14,864 bases of DNA from Comamonadaceae bacterium (GTDB lineage: Bacteria; Pseudomonadota; Gammaproteobacteria; Burkholderiales; Burkholderiaceae), in contig CANNNB010000038.1 in assembly GCA_947505995.1 (NCBI GenBank), positions 1 to 14,864 on the forward strand, given 5' to 3'. The translations under genes were made by a program, and so were the position numbers. Numbering within the stretch: the first letter of the stretch is position 1; each line of letters opens with the position of its first letter. Shown piece after piece: positions 7,700-14,864 of the stretch. Below the pieces are notes generated by a model. That model ran no database searches. It saw only the letters and a list, made by a program, of their open reading frames with translations, and was not told the DNA's origin.

Positions 7700-8803
7700 A
7701 TGAACGAAACTCAACTTGCCCATTTGCAGTGGTTGGTCTTGAGTTTGACTGCCCTTGTATCTCTCTTTTTTGGGGCCTTGCTTCATCGTTCCCACTTTTG
7801 CACCATGGGCGCTATCAGCGACGCTGTGGTGATGGAGAACTTTGACCGTTTGCGTCAGTGGGCTCTCGCTTTGGCCGTTGCCATTTTTGGATTTGGCTGC
7901 ATGTCTTTTGTTGGCCTTATCAACCCTCTTCAATCTATCTACGCCACCAAGGATCTTTTGTGGCTCTCATCCTTGCTTGGTGGCTTGCTGTTCGGCTGGG
8001 GCATGGTTTGGGCCTCAGGCTGTGGATCTAAGACGCTGGTTCGCCTAGGTGCTGGTAACTTGAAATCTTTGTGGGTGTTGCTTGTTATGGGCGTTGTTGC
8101 GCTTTCCACCATGAAAGGTCTATTGGCCGTTGGCAGGGTCCAGTACGTGGATGTCGTGAAAGTAGAAATGCCAATTGGCCTTTTTGCAGGCGAGTGGCTC
8201 AGCCATTATTTCAATGTTTCCCTTGAAGTTGGTATTTTCGGCGCTGCTAGCTTAGTTTCTGCGCTTTTGGTTTTTTGGATTTTCAAAGATCTAAATTTTT
8301 TCACGCGGCACAATGTATTGACCGGTATTTTGGTCGGTCTGGTGATTTGTGGGGTCTGGTGGATTTCTGGCGTTTTAGGTCACGGCATGGAACACCCAGA
8401 AACTTTGGAAGAGTTTTTCCTGGCAACTTCAAGTCGCAAAATGGAAGCCTTCAGTTTTACGGGTCCTGTGGCCTTAACTTTAGACGCATTGATGTATTTC
8501 AGTGATGGCACCAAACGCTTGACCATGGGTTTAGTTAGCGTGCTTGGAATTTGTGCAGGCTCCTTCATCAGTGCTTGGTTTCAAGGAACACTGAAGTTTG
8601 AGGGCTTTACAAACGCAACCGATATGCGTCGTCACCTAGTGGGGGCAAGCCTGATGGGCGTAGGGGCTGTGCTTGCCATGGGTTGCTCTATTGGACAAGG
8701 CTTAAGCGGCTTGTCTACGCTAAGTTTAGCCAGCACCATTGCTAGCTTGGCCATTGTTGCTGGTGCCTATGCAGCATTGCAATTCGATTTGCGCCAAGCT
8801 TGA
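7700..8803 (+). CDS. YeeE/YedE (TsuA-like) sulfur-compound transporter
   Basis: Polytopic inner-membrane protein of the YeeE/YedE family, whose best-studied member TsuA imports thiosulfate. It has 367 residues with about nine hydrophobic segments. The family's three cysteine-bearing re-entrant motifs are present: HFCTMGA (C34), SGCGSKTLVRLGAGN (C108) and MGCSIGQGLSG (C329). In TsuA such cysteines relay thiosulfate through the membrane. The substrate here is inferred: thiosulfate or another reduced sulfur species. It starts six bases after cpoB without an obvious RBS, which suggests translational coupling. It is followed by tcdA after 30 bases. It is a single full-length protein rather than the split YeeE/YedE half-size pair. 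Confidence 0.85.
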   Translation: MNETQLAHLQWLVLSLTALVSLFFGALLHRSHFCTMGAISDAVVMENFDRLRQWALALAVAIFGFGCMSFVGLINPLQSIYATKDLLWLSSLLGGLLFGWGMVWASGCGSKTLVRLGAGNLKSLWVLLVMGVVALSTMKGLLAVGRVQYVDVVKVEMPIGLFAGEWLSHYFNVSLEVGIFGAASLVSALLVFWIFKDLNFFTRHNVLTGILVGLVICGVWWISGVLGHGMEHPETLEEFFLATSSRKMEAFSFTGPVALTLDALMYFSDGTKRLTMGLVSVLGICAGSFISAWFQGTLKFEGFTNATDMRRHLVGASLMGVGAVLAMGCSIGQGLSGLSTLSLASTIASLAIVAGAYAALQFDLRQA

Positions 8804-8822
8804 TGCAGTGGTGGCCTTTTTT
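8791..8822 (+). terminator. Possible weak terminator after the YeeE gene
   Basis: GCGCCA (8791-8796) can pair with TGGTGGC (8809-8815), with one G-T pair and one bulged base, around a 12-base loop. A run of six T (8817-8822) follows. The stem is short and overlaps the end of the coding region, so at most partial termination is expected between the transporter and tcdA. Confidence 0.25.
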
Positions 8823-8833
8823 AAACTAATTTC

Positions 8834-9631
8834 GTGACGCAAACCAACATATCAAGTCGAAGGTTTGGTGGCATGGCCAGACTTTATGGTTTAAGCGGAG
8901 CAGCTCACATAGCACGTTCTCACGTGTTGATTGTGGGCATTGGCGGTGTCGGTTCTTGGATAGCTGAAGCATTGGCCAGAAGTGGCGTCGGTGAATTAAC
9001 CTTGGTTGACATGGACCACATTGCTGAATCCAATATCAATCGGCAAATTCATGCTCTAGAAAGCACACTGGGACAGGCCAAAGTACTGGCCATGAAAGAT
9101 AGAATTGGGCAGATCAATTCTGAATGCATTGTTCATGTGGTCGATGACTTTGTCTCTCCAGAAAACTGGGTGGCGCTTGTTGACAATATCATTTCATCAA
9201 GTTTGGTTCCCTTAACGGCAGTGGTCGATGCTTGTGATCAAGTCAAAGCCAAAGTGGTCATGGCCGATTGGGCCATTCGCCAGAAGATTTATATGGTCAC
9301 ACTTGGGGCTGCTGGTGGCAAGCGTGAAGCCCATCGTGTCGAGCAAGCCGATCTGTCGCAGGTAACCCACGATCCTCTCTTGTCGCAACTGCGTTACCGG
9401 CTTAGAAAAGAAAAAGGCGCTCCCAAGGAGGGCAAAAAAATAGGTCTACGCTGCGTGTTCAGTCGCGAGAATGTTGCACCACCCGATGCATCTTGTCTGG
9501 TTGAGGGCGACGGCTCACTTAACTGCCACGGCTATGGATCTGCTGTCACGGTCACTGCAGCCTTTGGATTGGTCGCTGCTTCATTGGTCGTAAATTTTCT
9601 CGCGGATGGCTTGGCAAAGCCTAAAATTTGA
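8834..9631 (+). CDS. tcdA: tRNA threonylcarbamoyladenosine dehydratase TcdA
   Basis: E1-like (ThiF/MoeB-type) ATP-dependent enzyme that cyclises t6A37 to ct6A in tRNAs reading ANN codons. It has 265 residues; the E. coli protein (CsdL/YgdL) is 268. The nucleotide-binding motif is VGIGGVGSW (34-42), the family stretch NINRQIHALE is at 67-76, DPLL is at 180-183, and C231 (LNCHGYGSA) occupies the place of the conserved E. coli cysteine. The GTG start at 8834 is kept because RRFGGMARLYG (9-19) aligns with the E. coli N-terminus; starting at ATG 8873 would remove it. No clear RBS is seen. In E. coli the enzyme works with the CsdA/CsdE sulfur-transfer pair, which is not present here. The last codons overlap the promoter of the tRNA that follows. 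Confidence 0.93.
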   Translation: MTQTNISSRRFGGMARLYGLSGAAHIARSHVLIVGIGGVGSWIAEALARSGVGELTLVDMDHIAESNINRQIHALESTLGQAKVLAMKDRIGQINSECIVHVVDDFVSPENWVALVDNIISSSLVPLTAVVDACDQVKAKVVMADWAIRQKIYMVTLGAAGGKREAHRVEQADLSQVTHDPLLSQLRYRLRKEKGAPKEGKKIGLRCVFSRENVAPPDASCLVEGDGSLNCHGYGSAVTVTAAFGLVAASLVVNFLADGLAKPKI

Positions 9632-9640
9632 AGCTATAAT
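9611..9640 (+). promoter_or_regulatory. Promoter of tRNA-Lys inside the end of tcdA
   Basis: TTGGCA (9611-9616) and a perfect TATAAT (9635-9640) are 18 bases apart. Transcription should start near 9647, about ten bases before the mature tRNA. The -35 box lies inside the last codons of tcdA. Confidence 0.75.
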
Positions 9641-9657
9641 TTAAGGCTTGAGTAGAT

Positions 9658-9733
9658 GGGTCGGTAGCTCAGTCGGTAGAGCAGCGGACTTTTAATCCGT
9701 TGGTCGCGAGTTCGAATCTCGCCCGACCCACCA
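9658..9733 (+). tRNA. tRNA-Lys (anticodon UUU)
   Basis: A 76-base cloverleaf. Acceptor GGGTCGG (9658-9664) pairs with CCGACCC (9723-9729), with discriminator A9730 and an encoded CCA (9731-9733). The anticodon stem GCGGA/TCCGT encloses the loop CTTTTAA, placing the anticodon TTT at 9691-9693. The T-arm contains GTTCGAATC. A37 (9694) is the base expected to carry t6A or ct6A. It has its own promoter but could also be processed from tcdA read-through. Confidence 0.98.
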
Positions 9734-9751
9734 AATACTCAAACCTCTCTT

Positions 9752-9786
9752 AAAAACCCCGCAAGGCTTGCTTTGTGGGGTTTTTT
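9752..9786. terminator. Rho-independent terminator, probably bidirectional
   Basis: AAAAACCCCGCAA (9752-9764) pairs with TTGTGGGGTTTTT (9773-9785), including one G-T pair, around an eight-base loop. A run of six T ends the plus strand (9781-9786). On the minus strand the A-run becomes a U-tract, so it can also end transcription of yheS, whose stop is at 9841. It closes the tRNA-Lys transcript on the plus strand. Confidence 0.85.
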
Positions 9787-9840
9787 CTTGCCCATTCAAA
9801 ATCAAGGCCCAAGTTCAAGCAGGTAGATCTAACAAACAAT

Positions 9841-11829
9841 TCAAACTTCCAAATGAAGCCGTTCCAATTCCTCTGACCATGCTAGCCATTGAATTTCAAG
9901 CTCTTCAAGGGCAGTGTTAACCGTTTTGAGAAGTCTGCCAGTTTCGGCTATCTCAGTAGGGGAAAGTGGTGTAGCCAGTTTGCTTTCCAACACTAACTTG
10001 TCTGCCTCTAACTTCGCTATTTTTTGATCCGCTTGCTCAATTGATTTTTTCAAAGGTTTTAGAAGTGCTGATTTTTGTTGACGTAAAAGTGCATCTTCTT
10101 TTTTTTGGTCTGGCGTTCGGTTGGCTATTTTGGCCAAAGGCTTTTGAGGCTCCGACTTTGCAGCACTTGGTTCGGCAACGGGCGCATCTGCCACGTTGTT
10201 TTTGGCTTCCTCGCGAAGGCGTTTGGATTCTTCTAACAAATAGCGCTGGTAATCGTCTAGGTCACCATCAAAAGGTTTAATTTCGCCGCGGCCAACCAAC
10301 CAAAATTCATCACAGACCGCACGCAACAAAGCGCGATCGTGGCTGACCAACATCACGGTGCCTTCAAATTCGTTCAAGGCCATGGACAAGGCCTCACGTG
10401 TGGCCAAGTCCAAATGGTTGGTAGGTTCATCCAGCAACAGAAGGTTAGGCCGCTGCCACACAATCATGGCCAATACCAGTCTGGCTTTTTCACCACCACT
10501 CATTGAGCCTACGTTTTGCTTCACCATGTCGCCGGTGAAATTGAAAGTTCCCAAAAAATTGCGAAGGTCTTGTTCGCGTGATGACTGTCCCGGTGTAGAG
10601 CCCAGTTCTTTGACCAAGCGAATCATGTGTTCTAGCGGATTGTCGGAGGGGTGCAAGACGTCCAACTCTTGCTGAGCAAAATAGCCAATATTCAGCCCCT
10701 TGCCTTCAGTCAGTTCACCAGACAAAGCCTTGATGCTGCGTGCAATGGTTTTGACCAAAGTAGATTTGCCTTGACCGTTGGCGCCCAAGATGCCAATCCG
10801 CTCGCCTGCCAACACGGATTTATTCACTTGTCTGACAATGATTTTGTGAATGCCATCTACCGAATAACCTAGATTGGCATCGGTGATGGCCAACATGGGG
10901 TTGGGTAAATTTTGAGGCTCTTTGAATTCAAAGGTGAAATCGGCATCCGCCAGAACGGGTGCAATTTTTTCCATGCGTTCAAGTGCCTTCACCCGGCTTT
11001 GAGCCTGTTTGGCTTTGCTGGCTTTGGCTTTGAATCGGTCAATGAATTTTTGCAAGTGTGCAATTTTGTCTTGCTGCTTTGAGAACGAAGCTTGTTGCAA
11101 TTCAAGTTGCTGAGATCTCAGGGTTTCAAACGCGCTGTAATTGCCGCCGTATCGGTTGAGCTTGGCATGTTCAATGTGCAGCGTGACATCGGTGACGGCA
11201 TCCAGAAATTCTCGATCGTGGCTAATTACAACCATGGTGCCCATATAGCGTTTAAGCCATGCTTCTAGCCAAACCAAGGCATCCAAATCCAAGTGATTGG
11301 TGGGCTCGTCCAAAATGAGCAAGTCAGAGGGGCACATTAAAGCTCGAGCCAATTGCAAGCGCATCCGCCATCCGCCTGAAAAACTGTTGACCGGATGGTC
11401 CAATTCTGCTGTTCTGAATCCTAGACCCAAAATCAAAGACTGAGCGCGGGGCACTGCATCGTGTTCGCCAGCATCTGCCAAGTCAACGTGGGCGTGTGCC
11501 ATGGCCATACCATCTTCAGAAAGCTCCGCCGCATGAAGCACCGCACGCAGCTCAGCCAATCGCGTATCGCCACCCAGCACAAAATCTGTTGCGCTTTCTT
11601 CTGTTTCTGGCATGTCTTGGGCCACTTGAGCCAATCGCCATTGTTTGGGAATGGAGAAATCGCCAGCATCTTCGTGCAGGGTGCCATTGAAAAGCGCGAA
11701 CAAGGTGGATTTTCCGGCGCCATTGCGGCCAACCAAGCCCACTTTTTCACCTGGATTGAGTGTGACGGATGCGGCATCTAGCAACACTTTGGCGCTGCGT
11801 CGCAGCGTGACATTTTTCAGTTGAATCAT
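9841..11829 (-). CDS. yheS: ABC-F family ATPase YheS
   Basis: Soluble ABC-F protein with two ATP-binding domains and no membrane segments; family members act on the ribosome (E site) to relieve stalled or difficult translation. The 662 residues resemble E. coli YheS (637) throughout. First domain: Walker A GRNGAGKST (34-42), signature FSGGW (150-154), Walker B with E175 in LILDEPTNHLDL (171-182). The inter-domain linker (about 235-300) is helical and Lys/Gln-rich (RFKAKASKAKQAQSR), as in YheS. Second domain: Walker A GANGQGKST (349-357), signature MSGGEKAR (443-450), Walker B with E468. An Ala/Pro/Lys-rich spacer and a C-terminal coiled coil (about 575-660) follow. No strong RBS precedes the ATG. 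It is probably transcribed alone, being 268 bases from prmB. Uup is the main alternative, but residue patterns match YheS. Confidence 0.92.
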   Translation of the reverse strand: MIQLKNVTLRRSAKVLLDAASVTLNPGEKVGLVGRNGAGKSTLFALFNGTLHEDAGDFSIPKQWRLAQVAQDMPETEESATDFVLGGDTRLAELRAVLHAAELSEDGMAMAHAHVDLADAGEHDAVPRAQSLILGLGFRTAELDHPVNSFSGGWRMRLQLARALMCPSDLLILDEPTNHLDLDALVWLEAWLKRYMGTMVVISHDREFLDAVTDVTLHIEHAKLNRYGGNYSAFETLRSQQLELQQASFSKQQDKIAHLQKFIDRFKAKASKAKQAQSRVKALERMEKIAPVLADADFTFEFKEPQNLPNPMLAITDANLGYSVDGIHKIIVRQVNKSVLAGERIGILGANGQGKSTLVKTIARSIKALSGELTEGKGLNIGYFAQQELDVLHPSDNPLEHMIRLVKELGSTPGQSSREQDLRNFLGTFNFTGDMVKQNVGSMSGGEKARLVLAMIVWQRPNLLLLDEPTNHLDLATREALSMALNEFEGTVMLVSHDRALLRAVCDEFWLVGRGEIKPFDGDLDDYQRYLLEESKRLREEAKNNVADAPVAEPSAAKSEPQKPLAKIANRTPDQKKEDALLRQQKSALLKPLKKSIEQADQKIAKLEADKLVLESKLATPLSPTEIAETGRLLKTVNTALEELEIQWLAWSEELERLHLEV

Positions 11830-12097
11830 GAAAGGGTTTGAGCATCGGCCGCGCTCAGCGAGCGACCTAGGAAGATCAGTTCTGGAATGGGATGTGTTTT
11901 AAAAGAAGGTACAGGCAGAATATCTCATGCTCTGTAAAGGGCTAAGCCCATCACATTGCGTTGCCTGTTACTTAATATGGCTTGATCATAGCCGTGCATT
12001 TGAGTTTTTTTGACCAAATTGTGAATAAAGACGGGTATGTGACTGTTGCCCCAAAATGCGTTTTGATTGAAGGGGAGTTTAATTTCACAAAATCCTG
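11830..12097. other. Non-coding gap between yheS and prmB
   Basis: No gene or convincing ORF is seen on either strand (the longest plus-strand ATG frame I checked has 16 codons). It must hold the yheS promoter and the 3' end of the dap-prmB transcript, but I find no good promoter hexamer pair. Small inverted repeats occur: CGCTC/GAGCG (11852-11864), the near-palindrome GGGCTAAGCCC (11939-11949), GGCT/AGCC (11979-11993) and CAAAA/TTTTG (12052-12065). None is followed by a well-placed U-tract. Confidence 0.6.
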
Positions 12098-13024
12098 TCA
12101 TGAGGCTGTGTCGATTTTAAGCAGCGCTTCTTTGGTGATCAATGCAACTTGATCCTCGCCAGCACTGGTGTCTAACCAGACGGCTTCAAGTTTGGGAAAG
12201 GCTGCTTCAAAGTGGTCGCGCTCATTGCCAATTTCTAGAATCAAAATAGCTTGTTCGCTCATGCGATCTGGCAAGTCGATGAACAACTGCCGAATGAAAT
12301 CCATGCCATCTGTGCCGCCTGCCAAGGCAAGCAGTGGCTCTGCTTTGTATTCTGCTGGGAGGTTTTGAATGCTGGCTTCGCACACATAAGGCGGATTACA
12401 AATAATGCAATCAAACTTTTGTGTAAGTCCTTTGAGCCCATCACTTTCCACAAGTTGAATGCGATCTGATAGCTGGTGTTTATCGACATTGATTTTGGCT
12501 ACGGCCAGCGCATCCTTTGAAATATCAGCCCCAGTCACTTGAATTTCAGGATAGGCCATGGCACACAATACTGCCAAACTGCCATTGCCAGTGCACAGGT
12601 CTAAGAACAAATGCGATGTCTCGGACAGCCAGCCATCAAAGGCGCAGTCTGCAATCAACTCGGCTATGAAGCTGCGAGGCACTATGCTGCGTTCATCCAC
12701 ATAAAAGGGAATGCCTTGGAGCCAAGCTTCCTGTGTAAGGTAGGCTGCAGGTTTGCGTGTCTGAATGCGTTGCTCAATAAGCGCTTGGCAAGCTTGGATG
12801 TGAGCCAAAGAAATTTGGGCTACATTGATATTTGCATTCAACTCCGAGACCTGTTTCTGAATGCTAAGGTTATCTAGACTTAAGTCCAGGTTCAATGGCA
12901 ATTGAAGTTGCCACAATACAAGCCAAGCAGCTTCATCTTGCGCATTCAATGTGCCATGACCAAATGCGACTTTGGCTTGATCAAGTTGATCTGCGCTGGT
13001 GTGTATGAGTTGTTTGAGATCCAT
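12098..13024 (-). CDS. prmB: Ribosomal protein L3 N5-glutamine methyltransferase PrmB
   Basis: SAM-dependent methyltransferase that modifies a glutamine side chain in ribosomal protein L3 and aids 50S assembly. It has 308 residues (E. coli 310). After a helical N-terminal domain (about 1-100), FYVDERSIVPRS (107-118) is the PrmB-type segment. The SAM motif is DLCTGNGSLAV (142-152) and the catalytic NPPY is at 210-213. The FYVDER and VPRS context favours PrmB over the release-factor enzyme PrmC. It starts 12 bases after dapE, with TAAGG overlapping the dapE stop as a possible RBS, and is the last gene of the dap cluster. A dapE-prmB pairing is usual in Burkholderiales. Confidence 0.93.
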   Translation of the reverse strand: MDLKQLIHTSADQLDQAKVAFGHGTLNAQDEAAWLVLWQLQLPLNLDLSLDNLSIQKQVSELNANINVAQISLAHIQACQALIEQRIQTRKPAAYLTQEAWLQGIPFYVDERSIVPRSFIAELIADCAFDGWLSETSHLFLDLCTGNGSLAVLCAMAYPEIQVTGADISKDALAVAKINVDKHQLSDRIQLVESDGLKGLTQKFDCIICNPPYVCEASIQNLPAEYKAEPLLALAGGTDGMDFIRQLFIDLPDRMSEQAILILEIGNERDHFEAAFPKLEAVWLDTSAGEDQVALITKEALLKIDTAS

Positions 13025-13036
13025 CGCTTTGAGGCC

Positions 13037-14209
13037 TTAAGGCTTGTGGGCCATTTCAAGCGCACAGGCATTGTTCAAATTAACCAAGACCTTTTTGTAG
13101 ATGTTCTTCAGGGGCTCAATGTCAACCAATGCAACGTGTTCATCAATCTTGTGAATTGTGGCATTGGGTGGGCCGAGTTCAATCACTTGCGGGCAGGTTT
13201 GAGCAATGAAACGGCCATCACTGGTGCCGCCTGTTGTAGACAATTCGGTTTGAAGCCCTGTGACTTCACAAATAGCTTCTTGCACCGCTTTCACCAAGGT
13301 GCCTGGTGTGGTGAGAAAGGGTAGGCCACCCAAAGTCCATTCAATGTCAAACTTCAACGCATGTTTCAAGAGAACATCGGTAAGGCGTTTTTTCAGTGAG
13401 GTTTCGTTGGACTCGGTGCAAAAACGAAAGTTAAAGTCAATGACCATTTCACCTGGAATTACATTGGTAGCGCCAGTGCCAGCTTGAACGTTGCTGATTT
13501 GCCAGCTGGTAGGCGGAAAAAATTCATTGCCTTCATCCCACACCATGCCGGCCAATTCGGCCAGTGCAGGTGCAGCACGGTGCACAGGATTGTCTGCCAA
13601 CTGCGGATAGGCAATGTGCCCTTGAATGCCTTTGACGATCAATTTGCCACTGAGTGAACCGCGCCTGCCGTTCTTGATCATGTCGCCTGTTTGTTTGACG
13701 GATGTGGGCTCTCCCACAATGCAATAGTCGGGCGTTTCTTGGCGCGCTTGAAGCATTTCACAAATGCGCGCGGTGCCATCGAGTGCAGGGCCCTCTTCGT
13801 CACTGGTTAGTAAAAATGCAATGCCTAATGCAGGGGTGGGGCATGCTTGGTAAAACTCTTGGGTGGCCACCACCATGGCGGCCAGTGAGGTTTTCATATC
13901 GCTTGCGCCGCGCCCAAACAGTTTGCCGTCTCGGTGGGTGGGTGTGAAGGGATCGCTGGTCCATTTCTTCAAAGGCCCTGTGGGTACGACATCAACGTGA
14001 CCAGCAAATGCCAAGGTTTGGCCAGAGGTGCCCGCTCTTTTGGCCCAAAGATTTCGAACCCGAAAGTTGTCTGGCCCCAAATCAATTACTTCGCATTGAA
14101 AGCCCAAAGGTTCAAGGTGCGAATTGATCAAGGCCGTACAGCCACCATCTTCGGGGGTGACGGAAGTCAGGGAGATCAGTTGCTCAGCCAGTCGAAGTGT
14201 GGCGCTCAT
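13037..14209 (-). CDS. dapE: Succinyl-diaminopimelate desuccinylase
   Basis: M20-family zinc enzyme that hydrolyses N-succinyl-LL-diaminopimelate, giving LL-DAP for lysine and peptidoglycan synthesis. From ATG 14209 it has 390 residues (E. coli 375). Likely metal and catalytic residues are H71 and D73 (AGHVDVVP), D104 (GRGASDMK), E138 and E139 (SDEEG), E167 (VGEPTS) and H353 (TIHKIDE). The specificity stretch [11 protein letters not shown] (324-334) is typical of DapE. The start is fixed by the ATGA overlap with the dapC stop; an in-frame ATG at 14263 would add 18 residues that lie within dapC and do not resemble the family. Translational coupling with dapC is likely. Confidence 0.96.
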   Translation of the reverse strand: MSATLRLAEQLISLTSVTPEDGGCTALINSHLEPLGFQCEVIDLGPDNFRVRNLWAKRAGTSGQTLAFAGHVDVVPTGPLKKWTSDPFTPTHRDGKLFGRGASDMKTSLAAMVVATQEFYQACPTPALGIAFLLTSDEEGPALDGTARICEMLQARQETPDYCIVGEPTSVKQTGDMIKNGRRGSLSGKLIVKGIQGHIAYPQLADNPVHRAAPALAELAGMVWDEGNEFFPPTSWQISNVQAGTGATNVIPGEMVIDFNFRFCTESNETSLKKRLTDVLLKHALKFDIEWTLGGLPFLTTPGTLVKAVQEAICEVTGLQTELSTTGGTSDGRFIAQTCPQVIELGPPNATIHKIDEHVALVDIEPLKNIYKKVLVNLNNACALEMAHKP

Positions 14210-14864
14210 GACGGTCTGCCTGCTTTGATGAATCTTGCCATGCGGTGTGCAGCTTCCAAGCACTCGGCCGTTTCGGCCACCAAGGCCATTCGAACTCGAC
14301 CTTGGCCTGGGTTTTGTCCATTGACGGTTCGGCCAATGTAGCTGCCCGGCAACACAGTGACATTCTCAGATGCATAAAGCTCGCGTGCAAAATCGGTATC
14401 GCTGTTGTGCCAAGCTGCCGGGACACCTGCCCACAAGTAGAAACTGGCATCGGGTAGTTTGACATCCATGACTTCTTCCAAGACCGGCGTGACTTGTGCA
14501 AATTTGGTGCGGTACAGGTTGCGGTTTTCTACCACATGGTCTTCGTCGTTCCAAGCCGCAATGCTGGCGGCTTGAACCACGCCACTCATGGCGCAGCCGT
14601 GGTATGTGCGATACAGTAAAAAATCTTTGATGATGGCGGCGTCGCCAGCCACAAAGCCACTGCGCAAGCCTGGCACGTTGCTGCGTTTTGACAAGCTTGT
14701 GAAGGCGATCAAACGTTTGAATTCTTTGTAACCCAAAAGAGAGGCAGCTTCTAACCCGCCTAAGGGTGGTTCATTGCGGAAATAGATTTCGCTGTAGCAC
14801 TCGTCGGAGGCAATGACGAAGCCATATTTTTCACTGAGCTCGAACAAAGTTTGCCACTCAGCCA
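14206..14864 (-). CDS. dapC: Succinyldiaminopimelate transaminase, C-terminal part (cut by the window edge)
   Basis: PLP-dependent class I/II aminotransferase that makes N-succinyl-LL-2,6-diaminopimelate from the 2-keto precursor. Only the last 218 codons or so are in the window, and the reading frame runs to the window end with no true start. [11 protein letters not shown] (near 14780-14815) and SLSKRSN, which carries the PLP lysine, are present, followed by [10 protein letters not shown]. The C-terminal block [12 protein letters not shown] with [12 protein letters not shown] is characteristic of DapC rather than of general aspartate aminotransferases. The TTG at 14847 is an internal leucine codon, because the upstream in-frame residues AEWQT continue the family sequence. 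Its stop overlaps the dapE start by four bases. Confidence 0.92.
   Translation of the reverse strand, partial: AEWQTLFELSEKYGFVIASDECYSEIYFRNEPPLGGLEAASLLGYKEFKRLIAFTSLSKRSNVPGLRSGFVAGDAAIIKDFLLYRTYHGCAMSGVVQAASIAAWNDEDHVVENRNLYRTKFAQVTPVLEEVMDVKLPDASFYLWAGVPAAWHNSDTDFARELYASENVTVLPGSYIGRTVNGQNPGQGRVRMALVAETAECLEAAHRMARFIKAGRPS

Noticed and set aside
11939..11949. Near-palindrome GGGCTAAGCCC as an operator or terminator
   Set aside because: It is a single short copy without a U-tract or nearby promoter elements, and could occur by chance.
14210..14263. Upstream ATG giving a longer DapE
   Set aside because: The extra 18 residues lie entirely inside dapC and do not look like a DapE N-terminus; the ATGA overlap at 14206-14209 is a typical coupled start.
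14845..14847. TTG as a start of DapC
   Set aside because: The frame continues upstream to the window edge with family-like residues (AEWQT), so the codon is an internal leucine.
1..14864. Mobile element, prophage, toxin-antitoxin, CRISPR or defence system
   Set aside because: No transposase, integrase, direct-repeat array or defence-type gene is seen; nearly all long frames are explained by housekeeping genes.

Overview
The window looks like ordinary chromosome from a betaproteobacterium of the order Burkholderiales, most likely a Comamonadaceae-type freshwater organism with balanced base composition. This rests on protein resemblance (RNase G, YheS, PrmB, DapC/DapE, TolB/Pal/CpoB), on the dap-prmB linkage, and on a small orphan protein that I associate with Comamonadaceae. 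No phage, insertion sequence, CRISPR array or other mobile element is visible.

Layout. (1) Positions 8-3151, plus strand: an isocitrate dehydrogenase (icd), a small conserved protein of unknown function, and ribonuclease G (rng). (2) Positions 3153-4982, minus strand: the lipid A flippase msbA. Its stop codon is one base from the rng stop, and the junction lies inside a long inverted repeat. (3) Positions 5007-9733, plus strand: a tight run of tolB, pal, cpoB (outer-membrane Tol-Pal module without tolQRA beside it), a YeeE/TsuA-type sulfur transporter, tcdA (t6A37 dehydratase) and tRNA-Lys(UUU), closed by a strong hairpin terminator at about 9752-9786. (4) Positions 9841-11829, minus strand: the ABC-F translation factor yheS. 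(5) A 268-base gap with no gene. (6) Positions 12098-14864, minus strand: dapC (cut by the window edge), dapE and prmB, probably one operon. dapC and dapE overlap by ATGA, and dapD is not between them.

Functional themes are the cell envelope (MsbA, TolB-Pal-CpoB, diaminopimelate synthesis for peptidoglycan and lysine) and translation or RNA (RNase G, TcdA, tRNA-Lys, YheS, PrmB).

The two observations most worth a second look are these. First, the isocitrate dehydrogenase keeps all substrate and metal residues but has lost the near-universal HGTAPKY nucleotide-binding loop and several other cofactor contacts. Second, tcdA sits directly upstream of tRNA-Lys(UUU), a tRNA whose A37 is an expected substrate of the TcdA pathway; the tRNA promoter lies at the very end of tcdA, and a sulfur transporter gene precedes both. 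I did not find a clearly new multi-gene system; most of the region is conserved housekeeping content.
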